Source: Hordeum vulgare subsp. vulgare (taxonomy: Eukaryota; Streptophyta; Magnoliopsida; Poales; Poaceae). From it: a stretch of DNA of 64,000 nucleotides. The notes under the pieces were generated by a model that did not search any database, had not been told where the DNA came from, and worked only from the letters and a program-made list of their open reading frames with translations. The stretch covers positions 431,724,676-431,788,675 of the forward strand of contig NC_058521.1 of NCBI RefSeq assembly GCF_904849725.1. Reading direction: 5' to 3'. The translations under genes and the position numbers were made by a program. The stretch's first letter is position 1. Each line of letters starts with the position of its first letter. Shown in pieces: positions 9,541 to 22,549 of the stretch.

Positions 9541-12500
9541 TGGTGCTTTGGTGATGGAGATCAAGAAGCACATGATGATGGCCATATCATGTCACTTATG
9601 AATTTCATGTGATGTTAATCCTTTATGCACCTTATCTTGCTTAGAACGATGGTAGCATTATGAGGTGATCTCTCACTAAAATTTCAAGACGAAATTGTGT
9701 TCTCCCCGACTGTGCACCGTTGCGACAGTTCTTCATTTCGAGACAACACGTGATGATCGGGTGTGATAGACTCAACGTTCACATACAACGGGTGCAAAAC
9801 AGTTGCGCACGCGGAACACTCGGGTTAAGCTTGACGAGCCTAGCTTGTGCAGACATGGCCTCGGAACACATGATACCGAAAGGTCAATCATGAATCATAT
9901 AGATGATATGATTAGCATAGGGATGCTTACCACTGAAACTATACTCAACTCACGTGATGATTGGACTTGAGCTAGTGTAAGTGGATCATGAACCACTCAA
10001 ATGACTAGAGAGATGTACTTTTTGAGTGGGAGTTCTTAAGTAATATGATTAATTGAACTAATTGTCATGAACATAGTCTAATGGTCTTTGCGGATTACGA
10101 TGTAGCTTGCGCTATAGCTCTACTGTTTTTATATGTTCCTAGAGAAAATTTAGTTGAAAGTTGATAGTAGCAAACTTTGCAGAGGATTGTCCTCGTTGCT
10201 GCGCAGAAGGCTTATGTCCTTAATACACCACTCGGTGTGCTGCACCTCGAGCGTCGTCTGTGGATGCTGTGAACATCCGACATACACGTTTCTGATGACT
10301 ACACGATAGTTCAGTGCAAAATACTTAATGGCTTAGAAGCAAGGCGCCGATGACATTTTGAAACGTCACGGAACATAAGTGATGTTCTAAAGAGATGAAA
10401 TTGTGATTTCATGCTTGTGCCCTTGTTAAGAGGTACGAGACCTCCGACAAGATTCTTTGTCCACAAAGTAAAGGAGAAAAGCTCAATCGTTGAGCATGTG
10501 CTCAGATTGTGTGAGTGCGACAATCGCTTGAATCAAGTGGGAGTTAATCTTCCAAATGAGATAGTGATGGTTCTCCAAATTCACTGCCACCAAGCTGTGA
10601 GAGCTTCGTGATGAACTATAACATATCAAGGATAGATACAATGATCCTTGAGCAATTCGCGATGTTTGACACTGCGAAAGTAGAAATCAAGAAGGAGCAT
10701 CAATAGTTGATGGTTAGTAAAACCACTAAGTTTCAAGAAAGGCAAGGGCTAGAAGGGATACTTCGCGAAACGGCAAAACAGTTGCTGCACTAATGAAGAG
10801 ACCCAAGATTAAACCCAAACCCGAGACTAAGTGCTTCTGTAATGAGGGGAACAGTCACTGAGGCGGAACATCTCTAGATACTTGGTAGATAAGAAGGCTG
10901 GCAAAAGTCAAAAGAAGTATATTTGATATACATGATGTTGATGTGTACTTTACTAGTACTCCTAGTAGCACGAGGGTATTGGATACCGGTTCGGTTGCTA
11001 AGTGATTAGTAACACGAAATGAAGGCTATGGCATAAACGGAGACTAGCTAAAGGCGAGGTGACGATACGTGTTGGAAGTGTTTCCAAGGTTGATATGATC
11101 AAACGTCGCACGCTCCCTCTACCATTGGGATTGGTGTTAAACCTAAATAATTGTTATTTGGTGCTTGCGTTAAGCATGAACATGATTGGATCGTGTTTAT
11201 TGCAATACGATTATTCATTTAAAGAGAATATTGGTTACTCTATTTGCTTGAATAATCACCTTCAATGGTTTATTGAATCTCAATCATAGTGTTACACATG
11301 TTCATGATATTGGTGCCAAAAGATACGAGGTAATGATGATAGTACCACTTACTTGTGGCACTGCCGCTTGAGTCATGTTGGTATAAATTGCATGAAGAGG
11401 CTCCATGCTAATGGATCTTTATACTCACTTGATTTTGAATCACTAGTGACATGCAAATCATACCACATGAGCAAGGCCTTGTTTTCATTGAGATGAAACA
11501 AGATAGTAACTTGTTGGAGGTGATACATTTTGATGTATGCAGTCCAATGGGTGCTGAGGCACGCAGTGGATATCATTATGTTCTTACTTCAATGACGATT
11601 TGAGTAGATACAAGAGTATTTACTTAATGAATCACAAGTCTGAAATATTGAAAAGTTCAATTCTGTTTCAGAGTGAAGTTTGTCGTAATAGAGGATAAAC
11701 TGTCTACGATATGATCATAGAAATGAATATCTGAGTTACGAGTTTTGGTATGCAGTTAAGACAATGTGGAAATTGTTTCGCAGTTCATGCCACCTAGAAC
11801 ATCATAAGTGTGATGATGTGTCTGAACGTCATAGCCACACGCTATTTGGTATGGTGCATGCTATGATGTCTCTTATCAAAATACCACTATCGTTTATGGG
11901 TTATGCATTAGAGACAACCGCATTCACTTTAAATAGGGCACCGCGTATTTCCGTTGAGATGACACAGTATAGACTGAAGTTTAGAGAAATCTAAACTGTC
12001 GTTTCTTAAAAGTTTGGGGCTTCGACACTTATGTGAAAAAGTTTCAGTCTGATAAGCTCGAACCCAAAGCGGATAAATGCATCTTCATAGGATATCCAAA
12101 GCAGTTGGGTACATCTCCTATCTCAGATCCGAAAGCAAAGTGTTTGTTTCTAGAAACAGATCCTTTCTCGAGGAAAGGTTTCTCTCAAAAGAATTGAGTG
12201 GGAGGGTGGTAGAACTTGATGAGGTTATTGAACCATCACTTCAACTAGTGTGTAGCAGGGCGCAGGAAGTTGTTCCTGTGGCGCCTACACCAATTGAAGT
12301 GAAAGCAGATGATGGTGATCATCGAGCATCGGATCAAGTTACTACAAGGCTCGTAGGTCGACAAGGTCGCGTACTACTACAGAGTGGTATGGTAACCCTG
12401 TCTTGGAGGTCATGTTGTTGAACAATAATGAACCTACGAGCTGTGGAGAAGCGATGGTGGGCCCGGATTCCGACAAATGGCTGGAGGCCATGAAATCCGA

Positions 12501-13818
12501 GAGAGGATCCATGTATGAAAACAAAGTGTAGACTTTGGAAGAACTACTTGATGGTCGTAGGACTATTGAGTAAAAATGGATCTTCAAAAGGAAGACATAC
12601 GACGATGGTGATAAGTCACTATTAAGAAAAGCTCGACTTGTCGCAAAGATGTTTCCGACAAGATCAAACAGTTGACTATGATGAGACTTTCTCACTCGTA
12701 GCGATGCTAAAAGTGTGTTAGAATTATGTTAGTAGTTGCTGCATTATTTATGAAATATTGCACATAGGATGTCAAAACATTGTTTCCTCGACGGTTTCCT
12801 TGAGCAAACATTGTATGTGATACAACTAGGAGGTTTTGTCGATCCTAAAGATACTAGCAATTATGCAAGCTCCAGCGATCCTTCATTGGACTGGTGCAAG
12901 CATCTCGGAGTTGGAATATACACTTTGATGAGATGATCAAAGATTTTGGGTTTGTACAAGGTTTATGAGAAACTTGTATTTCCAAAGAAGTGAGTGGGAG
13001 CACTATAGAATTTCTGATAAGTATATGTGGTTGACATATTGTTGATCAGAAGTAATGTAAAATTTCTGTGAAGCATAAAAGGTTGTTTGAAAGGAGTTTT
13101 TCAAAGGAATACCTGGATTGAGCTACTTGAACGTTGAGCATCAAGATCTATGGAGATAGATCAAAACGCTTAATAGAAGTTTCAACAAGATGCATGCCTT
13201 GATAAGTTTTTGAAGGAATTCGAAATAGATCAGCAAAGAAGGAGTTCTTGACTGTGTTGTAAGGTGTGAATTTGAGTAAGACTCAAAACCCGACCACGGC
13301 AGAATAAAGAGAATAGACGAAGGTCGTCTTCTATGCCTTAGCCGTAGACTCTAAAGTATGCCATGCTGAGTACCGCACCTGATGTGTGCCTTGCAGCAAG
13401 TCTGTTAAGAGGTACACAGAGTGATCCATGATTGAATCACTGATCAGCGGTCAAAGTTATCCTTAGTAACTAAATAGACTAAGGAATTTTTCTTGATTAT
13501 GGAGGTGGTTAAAGAGTTCGCCGTAAAGGGTTACGTCGATGCAAGCTTTGACACTAATCCGAATAACTATGAGTAGTGAAACGGATTCGTATAGTAGAGT
13601 AGATATTTGGAGCATTTCTGAATATCACGTAGTAACAGCATCTATAAGATGACATAAAGATTTGTAAAGAACGCACGGATCTGAAAGTTTCAGAACCGTT
13701 GACTAAAACCTCTCTCACGAGCAAGACGTGATCAGACCCAGAACTATATGGGTGTTGGATTCGTTGAAATCACATGGTGATGTGAACTAGATTATTGACT
13801 CTAGTGCAAGTGGGAGAC
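9541..13818 (+). pseudogene. Angela internal domain, copy A: decayed gag-pol, 5' truncated
   Basis: This matches copy B (16321-18570 plus 30569-32592) almost throughout, but starts abruptly at GGTGCTTTGG. No long frame survives. Short relic blocks can still be read: a gag piece at about 10411-10611 (EKSSIVEHVL), an integrase C-terminal piece at about 12015-12195 (SDKLEPKADKCIFIGYP), and RT-like fragments near 12570-12690 (KWIFKRK, DYDETFS in shifting frames). Both copies share most of the same damage, so the family had lost coding capacity before these insertions. It is therefore a non-autonomous element that would depend on proteins of relatives. Confidence 0.7.
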
Positions 13819-15641
13819 TGTTGGAAATATGCCCTAGAGGCAATAATAATTAGTTATTATTATATTTCTTTGTTCATGATAATCGTTTATTATCCATGCT
13901 ATAATTGTATTGATTGGAAACACAATACTTGTGTGGATACATAGACAAAACACTGTCCCTAGTAAGCCTCTAGTTGACTAGCTCGTTGATCAAAGATGGT
14001 CAAGGTTTCCTGGCCATAGGCAAGTGTTGTTACTTGATAACGGGATCACATCATTAGGAGAATCACGTGATGGACTAGACCCGAACTAATAGACGTAGCA
14101 TGTTGATCGTGTCATTTTGTTGCTACTGTTTTCTGCGTGTCAAGTATTTGTTCCTATGACCATGAGATCATATAACTCACTGACACCGAAGGAACACTTT
14201 GTGTGTATCAAACGTCGCAACATAACTGGGTGACTATAAAGATGCTCTACAGGTATCTCCGAAGGTGTTCGTTGAGTTAGTATGGATCGAGACTGGGATT
14301 TGTCACTCCGTGTGACGGAGAGGTATCTCGGGGCCCACTCGGTAATACAACATCACACACAAGCCTTGCAAGCAATGTGACTTAGTGTAAGTTGCGGGAT
14401 CTTGTATTACGGAACGAGTAAAGAGACTTGCCAGTAAACGAGATTGAAATAGGTATGCGGATACCGACGATCGAATCTCGGGCAAGTAACATACCGAAGG
14501 ACAAAGGGAATGACATACGGGATTATATGAATCCTTGGCACTGAGGTTCAAACGATAAGATCTTCGTAGAATATGTAGGATCCAATATGGGCATCCAGGT
14601 CCCGCTATTGGATATTGACCGGGGAGTCACTCGGGTCATGTCTGCATAGTTCTCGAACCCGCAGGGTCTGCACACTTAAGGTTCGACGTTGTTTTATGCG
14701 TATTTGAGTTATATGGTTGGTTACCGAATGTTGTTCGGAGTCCCGGATGAGATCACGGACGTCACGAGGGTTTCCGGAATGGTCCGGAAACGAAGATTGA
14801 TATATAGGATGACCTCATTTGATTACCGGAAGGTTTTCGGAGTTACCGGGAATGTACCGGGAATGACGAATGGGTTCCGGGTGTTCACCGGGGGGGGGGG
14901 GGCAACCCACCCCGGGGAAGCCCATAGGCCTTGGGGGTGGCGCACCAGCCCTTAGTGGGCTGGTGGGACAGCCCAAGAAGGCCCTATGCGCCATAGGAAG
15001 AAAATCAAAGAGAAAAGGAAAAAAAAAGAGGAGGTGGGAAAAAAGGGGAAGGACTCCTCCTTGCAAACCTAGTTGGATTCGGTTTGGAAGGGGAGGACTA
15101 CCCCCCTTGGCTCGGCCGACCCCCTTGGGGGTCCTTAGACCCCAAGGCAAGGCTCCCCCTCTTCCCCTATATATACGAATGTTTTAGGGCTGATTTGAGA
15201 CAACTTTTGCCACGGCAGCCCGACCACATACCTCCATGGTTTTACCTCTAGATCGCGTTTCTGCGGAACTCGGGCGGAGCCCTGCTGAGATAAGATCACC
15301 ACCAACCTCCGGAGCACCGTCACGCTGCCGAAGAACTCATCTACCTCTCCGTCTCTCTTGCTGGATCAAGAAGGCCGAGATCATCGTCGAGGTGTACGTG
15401 TGCTGAACGCGGAGGTGCCGTCCGTTCGGCACTAGATCGTGGGACTGATCGCGGGACGTTTCGCGGGGCGGATCGAGGGACGTGAGGACGTTCCACTACA
15501 TCAACCGCGTTCACTAACGCTTCTATTGTACGGTCTACAAGGGTACGTAGATCACACATCCCCTCTCGTAGATGGACATCACCATGATAGGTCTTCGTGC
15601 GCGTAGGAAAATTTTTGTTTCCCATGCGACGTTCCCCAACA
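13819..15641 (+). repeat. Angela-type LTR (1823 bp), shared by both units
   Basis: Starts TGTTGGAAATATGCCCTAG after the tract GTGCAAGTGGGAGAC and ends GACGTTCCCCAACA. It serves as 3' LTR of the left unit and 5' LTR of the right unit. A TATATATAC box lies at about 15168-15176. A G run (about 14889-14902) differs in length from the copy at 33665, as expected for a slippage-prone run. Confidence 0.85.
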
Positions 15642-16320
15642 GTGGCATCATGAGCTAGGTTCATGCGTAGATGTCTTCTCGAGTAGAACACAAAAGTTTT
15701 TGTGGGCGGTGATGTGCGTTTTGCTGCCCTCCTTAGTCTTTTCTTGATTACGCGGTATTGTTGGATCGAAGCGGCTCGGACCGACATTACTCATACATTT
15801 ACGAGAGACTGGTTTCATCGCTACGAGTAACTCCGTTGCTCAAAGATGACTGGCGGGTGTCAGTTTCTCCAACTTTAGTTGAATCGGATTTTACCGAGGA
15901 GGTCCTTGGATGAGGTTAAATAGCAACTCATATATCTCCGTTGTGGTGTTTGCGTAAGTAAGATACGATCTTACTAGATACCCATGGTCACCACGTAAAA
16001 CATGCAACAACAAAATTAGAGGACGTCTAACTTGTTTTTGCAGGGTATGCTTGTGATGTGATATGGCCAACGATGTGATGTGATATATTGGATGTATGAG
16101 ATGATCATGTTGTAATAGATAATATCGACTTGCACGTCGATGGTACGGCAACCGGCAGGAGCCATAGGGTTGTCTTTAAACTAACGTTTGTGCTTGCAGA
16201 TGCGTTTACTATATTGCTAGGACGTAGCTTTAGTAGTAATAGCATGAGTAGCACGACAACCCCTATGGCGACACGTTGATGGAGATCATGGTGTGACGCC
16301 GGTGACAAGAAGATCGTGCC
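15642..16320 (+). other. primer-site region and 5' leader of the Angela unit
   Basis: Directly after the LTR comes GTGGCATCATGAGCTAGG. Copia elements of this group normally use a primer site complementary to initiator methionine tRNA, TGGTATCAGAGC. Here that site is altered (TGGCATCATGAGC at 15643-15655). The remainder to 16320 is leader with no long frame; the left unit lacks this stretch entirely. Confidence 0.6.
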
Positions 16321-18570
16321 GGTGCTTTGGTGATGGAGATCAAGAAGCGCATGATGATGGCCATATCATGTCACTTATGAATTGCATGTGATGTTAATCC
16401 TTTTTGCACCTTATCTTGCTTAGAACGACGGTAGCATTATGAGGTGATCTCTCACTGAAATTTCAAGACGAAATTGTGTTCTCCCCGACTGTGCACCGTT
16501 GCGATAGTTCTTCGCTTCGAGACACCACGTGATGATCGGGTGTGATAGACTCAACGTTCACATACAACGGGTGCAAAACAGTTGCACACGCAGAACACTC
16601 GGGTTAAGCTTGACGAGCCTAGCATGTGCAGACATGGCCTCGGAACACATGAGACCGAAAGGTCGAGCATGAATCGTATAGTTGATATGATTAGCATAGA
16701 GATGCTTACCACTGAAACTATTCTCGACTCATGTGATGATCGGACTTGAGATAGTGGATTTGGATCATGTACCACTCAAATGACTAGAGAGATGTACTTT
16801 TTGAGTGGGAGTTATTAAGTAATATGATTAATTGAACTAATTGTCATGAACATAGTCTAATGGTCTTTGCGAATTATGATGTATCTTGCGCTATAGCTCT
16901 ACTGTTTTTTATATGTTCCTAGAGAAAATTTAGTTGAAAGTTGATAGTAGAAAACTTTTAAGAGGATTGTCCTTGTTGCTGCGCAGAAGGCTTATGTCCT
17001 TAATGCACCACTCGGTATGCTGCACCTCGAGCGTCGTCTGTGGATGCTGTGAACATCCGACATACACGTTTCTGATGACTACACGATAGTTCAGTGCAAA
17101 ATACTTAATGGCTTAGAAGCAAGGCACCGAAGACATTTTGAAACGTCACGGAACATAAGTGATGTTCTAAAGAGATGAAATTGTGATTTCTTGCTCGTGC
17201 CCTTGTTGAGAGGTACGAGACCTCCGACAAGATTCTTTGTCCACAAAGTAAAGGAGAAAAGCTCAATCGTTGAGCGTGTCTCAGATTGTCTGTGTACGAC
17301 AATCACTTGAATCAAGTGGGAGTTAATCTTCCAGATGAGATAGTGATGGTTCTCCAAAGTCACTGCCACCAAGCTGTGAGAGCTTCGTGATGAACTATAA
17401 CATATCAAGGATAGATACAATGATCCTTGAGCGATTCGCGATGTTTGACACTGTGAAAGTAGAAATCAAGAAGGAGCATCAATAGTTGATGGTTTGTAAA
17501 ACCACTAAGTTTCAAGAAAGGCAAGGGCTAGAAGGGATACTTCGTGAAACGGCAAAACAGTTGCTGCACTAATGAAGAGACCCAAGATTAAACCCAAACC
17601 CGAGACTAAGTGCTTCTGTAATGAGGGGAACAGTCACTGAGGCGGAGCAACTCTAGATACTTGGTAGATAAGAAGGCTGGCAAAAGTCGAAAGAAGTATA
17701 TTTGATATACATGATGTTGATGTGTACATTACTAGTACTCCTAGTAGCATGAGGGTATTGGATACCGGTTCGGTTTCTAAGTGATTAGTAACACAAAATG
17801 AAAGCTACAGCATAAACGGAGACTAGCTAAAGGCGAGGTGACGATACATGTTGGAAGTGTTTCCAAGGTTGATATGATCAAACGTCGCACGCTCCCTCTA
17901 CCATCGAGATTGGTGTTAAACCTAAATAATTGTTATTTGGTGCATGCATTAAGCATGAACATGATTGGATCGTGTTTATTGCAATACGATTATTCATTTA
18001 AAGAGAATAATTGTCACTCTATTTTCTTGAATAATCACCTTCAATGGTTTATTGAATCTCGATCGTAGTGTTACACATGTTCATGATATTGGTGCCAAAA
18101 GATACGAGGTAATGATGATAGTACCACTTACTTGTGGCACTGCCGCTTGAGTCATGTTGGTATAAATTGCATGAAGAGGCTCCATGCTAATGGATCTTTA
18201 TACTCACTTGATTTTGAATCACTAGTGACATGCAAATAATACCACATGAGCAAGGCCTTGTTTTCATTGAGATGAAATAAGATAGTACCTTGTTGGAAGT
18301 GATAAATTTTGATGTATGCGGTCCAATGGGTGCTGAGGCACGCAGTGGATATCATTATGTTCTTACTTCAATGACGATTTGAGTAGATACTAGAGTATTT
18401 GCTTAATGAATCACAAGTCTGAAATATTGAAAAGTTCAATTCTGTTTCGGAGTGAAGTTCGTTGTAACAAGAGGATAAACTGTCTACGATATGATCATAG
18501 AAATGAATATCTGAGTTACGAGTTTTGGTACGTAGTTAAGACAATGTGGAAATTGTTTCGCGGTTCATGC
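16321..18570 (+). pseudogene. Angela internal domain, copy B, part before the nested Copia
   Basis: Collinear with 9542-11790. It holds the same gag-like relic (EKSSIV..., near 17211-17330) in broken frames and ends at GGTTCATGC, where the Copia is inserted. It resumes at 30569. No intact product. Confidence 0.7.
18566..18570. repeat. target duplication CATGC, left copy (right copy 30569-30573)
   Basis: CATGC precedes the 5' LTR and follows the 3' LTR. In uninterrupted copy A (about 11790) the site reads GTTCATGCCACC once, proving both the insertion point and its orientation. Confidence 0.95.
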
Positions 18571-18894
18571 TGTTGGGGCATAGTTTATGCCTAAGTAATT
18601 TTGGTGATTGATGACAGTACCGTACAGGACTAACTGTGTGTGTTAAGGTTTCAGATAACACACATCAACGGCACAAGACGACACGTCTCCTCATTCGTGG
18701 AACGGAAGCACGGCGATCTCTATGATTCTCTTTATTTGAGTCATAGGAAAGCCGTACTATTAAGAGGGGATCCGTAGTGGAAAGGTTTGGTTGGAATCTA
18801 TCTTTGCACACGCACACTTCACATTCTCCCTTTCCTTCATCTTTGGAGCGGCCCCCGCCACTTTGTTTCTCGCATCTTTGCAAAATGGTCCCCA

Positions 18895-19175
18895 GCGGTA
18901 GTACCGCTGGCTCTAGCGGTAGTACCGCTGGATTGCTGGCGGTAGTACCGCTGCAGCCAGCGGTAGTACCGCTAGCTAGCGGTAGTACCGCCCCTGGCCA
19001 GCGGTAATACCGCTCCAGGAGCTTTGTTCCACGTGCCTAGCGGTAGTTCGTGGACGGACCTTTTTGCGAAGACTTTCTTGGCGGTAGTAGTGCCTTTTGC
19101 ACTACCAAAGGGCCAACGGTAGTACCGCCCCTGTTCAGCGGTAGTACCGCTGGAGTGCCAGCGGTAGTACTGCTG
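18895..19175 (+). repeat. near-palindrome array in the 5' LTR
   Basis: Nine units of the AGCGGTAGTACCGCT type at roughly 21-bp or longer spacing, ending about 45 bp upstream of the TATA box. The central base is G on this strand, as in the solo LTR at 7007-7532. Confidence 0.9.
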
Positions 19176-19220
19176 GAGCTCGTGCAGAGAGCGGGAAAAC
19201 GGTCTGATTTTCTCCCCCAC

Positions 19221-19228
19221 TATATAAA
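19221..19228 (+). promoter_or_regulatory. TATA box of the 5' LTR
   Basis: TATATAAA in the context CCCCCACTATATAAAGGG; the genomic transcript probably starts about 30 bp downstream. Confidence 0.7.
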
Positions 19229-19960
19229 GGGTTCTTCTTGCTGAGGAACCTCATCTCTTACCTCTCTAAGCTCCATTGTTGCGCCCCAAGCTCAAAAGTG
19301 CCCGATCTCTCTCCCTAGCCAATCAAACTTGTTGATTCTTTAGGGATTGGTTGAGAAGGCCTAGATCCACACTTCCACCAAGAGAAAAGTTGATTCCCCC
19401 ACCAATCCCTTGCGGATCTTGTTACTCTTGGGTGTTTGAGCATCCTAGACGGTTGAGGTCACCTCGAAGCCATATTCCATTGTGGTGAAGCTTCGTGGTT
19501 TAGTTGGGAGCCTCCAAGCTTTGTGTGGAGTTGCCCCAACCTTGTTTGTAAAGGTTCAGTCGCCGCCTTCAAGGGCACCTATAGTGGAATCACGGTACCT
19601 TGCATCGTGCGAGGGCGTGAGGAGAATACGGTGGCCCTAGTGGCTTTTTGGGGAGCATTGTGCCTCCACACCGCTCCAACGGAGACGTACTTCCTGTCAA
19701 AGGGAAGGAACTTCGGTAACACATCCTCGTCTCCATCGGTTCCACTTGTGGTTATCTCTATCCTTTACTTTGTATTTGCTTATGCTTGTGACTATATCTT
19801 ACTTGTCTTAATAGCACTCGTTGTTAGCTTCTATAGGGTTCACCTCATTGTCGTATTATTTGTGAACCCGTAGGGTGTTTACCTTAACTTGCTAAGATTA
19901 ATTAAAAAGTGGTCGTTGTCTATTCACCCCCCTCTAGCCAACCATATCGATCCTTTCAAT

Positions 19961-19976
19961 TGGTATCAGAGCCACG
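19961..19976 (+). promoter_or_regulatory. primer binding site (initiator methionine tRNA)
   Basis: TGGTATCAGAGCCACG, two bases after the 5' LTR. TGGTATCAGAGC is the standard Copia primer site complementary to the 3' end of initiator tRNA-Met. Confidence 0.9.
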
Positions 19977-20008
19977 TCTCTTTATTAAGGTTTAACCACC
20001 CAAAGAGT

Positions 20009-22548
20009 ATGGAAGGCGAAGAGGGAATTAATCATGGGCAACCCGAGGCCGTGGACTTGACTTCGGTCACAAGGGACGACTTGAATACGGCTATGGCCGC
20101 TCTCAAGACGTCCTTGACGAATGAGGTCAAGACCATGCTTAAAGAGTTAACTGAGGGATTTAAAAGTTCACCCGAACCGGCTATAGTGGTTAAACCCACC
20201 GTTTCCGATTCGGAGGCCAACTCCTCTAAGGAAGCGGCTAAAGGTATGCAACCTCCCTCGTCTCATGAAAAGGATGGGACTGGAACATATGCCTCAGTTC
20301 CACCCCCATGGTGTATGGAGGATCCGTTCCCGCATCACGTCTTAATCCTGTTGGTCCTCCTCCTAAGCTTGTGAAAGGTGACTTTGCTAACTGGGTATTT
20401 TCTATTAAGTCTCATTTGAATCACAGCTCAACAAATTTGTGGAGAATCATTGAGCAAGGATATTATCCCCATGATCCAAGCAACCTCACTCCGAGAGAAG
20501 ATGCAGACAATCAATACAATCACTCTGCTTTTTTTATTCTCCAGTCTTCTGTGCCACCTGAAGATCTTCCCCACTTACGTCCCTTCACATTGGCCAAGGA
20601 TTGTTGGGAGCATATTATGGTGTTGTACAAGGGAAGCTCAAGCATTCAACGATCCAACTATGAAGTGATACTTGATAAGGCCGATGAGTTTGTGATGAAG
20701 GAAGACGAGGACCCTCGTGATCTCTATCGGAGGGTGACTGCTATTGCTATGGCACTAAAGGATCATGGGAGTAAGGATGTGGATGATACATGGGTCAAGC
20801 GCAAGTTTCTCAAAGCCATCATGCCTTTCAACAAAGCCATGTCATCTGTCATTCGTCAGCGGCCAGACTTCCACTCCTTGTCTTCCAGTGAAGTGTTGGA
20901 TGAGTTCATAGCAATGTCAATCATGAACGAAACAGCCGACAATGCTCTTGCTCGTGTTCGATCAAAGACAACTTCACCCAACCTTGCGTTGAAAGCAAGA
21001 GCCGTGCTTGAAGAAGAAGAAGAAGATGAGGAAGAGGAGAGCTGCCCTGAAGACACAAAGTATGCCTATCATGAGCACATGGCTCTTGCATCAAGGCAAT
21101 TCTGGGGCAATAAAAGGAACTCAAGACCCAACTTCACCAAGAACAACTCGAGTGGATTCAAACCCAAGCAACGAGTAAGGACATGTTATAACTGTGGCAA
21201 CGTGAGTCACTTCGTGGCAGAATGTCCCTATGAGAAAAGGGAAGACAACGGAGGCAAGCTCATTCGCAAAGACAAAACCAAATCATTTCCAATCAAGAAC
21301 AACTTTGTGAAGAAACCTCACCCAAAAGGGATGGTGGCCCTGGAAGAGTATCCTTCCGATGATGATGGTGATGATGATACAGTGGCAATGGCAACTGTTG
21401 CTATTGCCACTACCTCTTCCCAGAAGGTGTCTCTCTTCAACGCCCCCAACGAGAACCACATCACCAAGTGCCTCATGGCAAAAGGTATCAATCATGTAAC
21501 TCCCATCATTAAGACCAACATTGCTTCTGCTCCTTCATTGTTAAATTGTGTTGAAGATAGTGATGTTGGGGAACTTAATGAGCATGATCTTGATAAGTTT
21601 CTGTGCACTATTAAGGGAGAACCCAAGAAGCACTTTGTTGCTCTCTTGGAACAACTGGGTGAGGCCACTGACCTCATTGAGTCTCATGAGGAGACCATCT
21701 CCGAGCTTCAGGGACATAGTCGTGACTATCCCGATGAAATTGGCGAATTATCTAGTGCTCTAGAGGAAGAGAGCACTCTTCGTTTGGCTCTTGAGGAGTC
21801 ATGTAACGATGACTGTGCTAAAATGCAAAAGAAACTAGATCATGATGTTGTTCTTACTCGCATGCTTAAATCTGAAAAGTATGCTCTTGAGGTTGTCCAT
21901 GACAGACTCAAAGAGGAGTTTAACATACTTGACAAGGCCCACAAAGCCTTGAAAGGTGCTCATTTCTCTCTGAAAGAGTCTCATGATCAACTCCAAGCAA
22001 AGCTTACCAAGGAGATCTCTACTTGTCCTCCCTTTGTGTTAATTGATAATACTTGTGCAACTAACCCCTGTTGTGAGCATGTTCATCTTGTGGAGGAAAA
22101 TGCCATGTTAAAGGAGAAACTTGAGAAGGGCCTTGTGGCATGCATACAAGGTGAGAAGAGTCTGAACAATCTCTTGAGCACTCAAAAGGGTGCTGTAGGA
22201 AAGGAAGGACTTGGACTTACCTCCAAGTCAAAAGGTAAAAGGAAGAACAAGAACAAACGATCTCTCACCTTCATGGACATCTTCGTCAAAGAGGGTGAGG
22301 GGACTCAGAAGGTGAACAGGAACAAGGTGGACTATGGGAACCCCAAGAAGGGCAAAACCGTTCCTACTAACACAGCCGGCAAACTCAATTCTTCTTATGT
22401 TTTATGTTGTGCTAGTGATGGGCATGTTTATGCCAGATTTGTTGGTTCCTACGATGAAGATATTGAATGGGCTATCTGGGTTCCTAAGACCCTTGTCTCT
22501 AACATGAAAGGACCCATGAAAAAATGGGTACCTAAAACTAAGCCTTGA
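20009..22548 (+). pseudogene. gag: gag of the Maximus-lineage Copia, one frameshift
   Basis: Gag builds the virus-like particle and binds the RNA. The likely start is the ATG at 20009 (MEGEEGINHG), about 50 bp after the primer site. A single-base shift near 20300-20310 moves reading into the long frame that runs to the stop at 22546. That frame has a Copia gag core (KLVKGDFANWVFSIKSHLN; YKGSSSIQRSNYEVILDKAD), an acidic stretch, an intact CX2CX4HX4C zinc knuckle (CYNCGNVSHFVAEC, about 21184-21225), then a long helical, coiled-coil-like C-terminal half rich in E, L and K, and a basic patch (KGKRKNKNKR). A large gag with this tail is typical of the SIRE lineage. Over 800 residues in all, damaged by only one visible shift. 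Confidence 0.8.
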
Positions 22549-22549
22549 T

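Larger units (their letters stand above)
18571..19958 (+). repeat. 5' LTR of the Maximus-lineage Copia
   Basis: TGTTGGGGCATAGTTTATGC to CATATCGATCCTTTCA. It contains 9 near-palindrome units at 18895-19175 and a TATATAAA box at 19221-19228. It differs from the 3' LTR by scattered transitions and by gain, loss and reshuffling of array units. Confidence 0.9.

Noticed and set aside
14689..15187. Open frames inside the Angela LTRs (also 33464-33951)
   Set aside because: They lie wholly within LTR promoter and leader sequence and appear in both LTR copies with different frames and lengths.
15341..15787. 148-codon minus-strand frame across the LTR end and leader
   Set aside because: It spans the LTR/primer-site boundary and is disrupted in the copy at 34104-34322, so it is accidental.
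19961..19976. tRNA-like sequence
   Set aside because: It is only the complement of the tRNA-Met 3' end, the retrotransposon primer site, with no cloverleaf.
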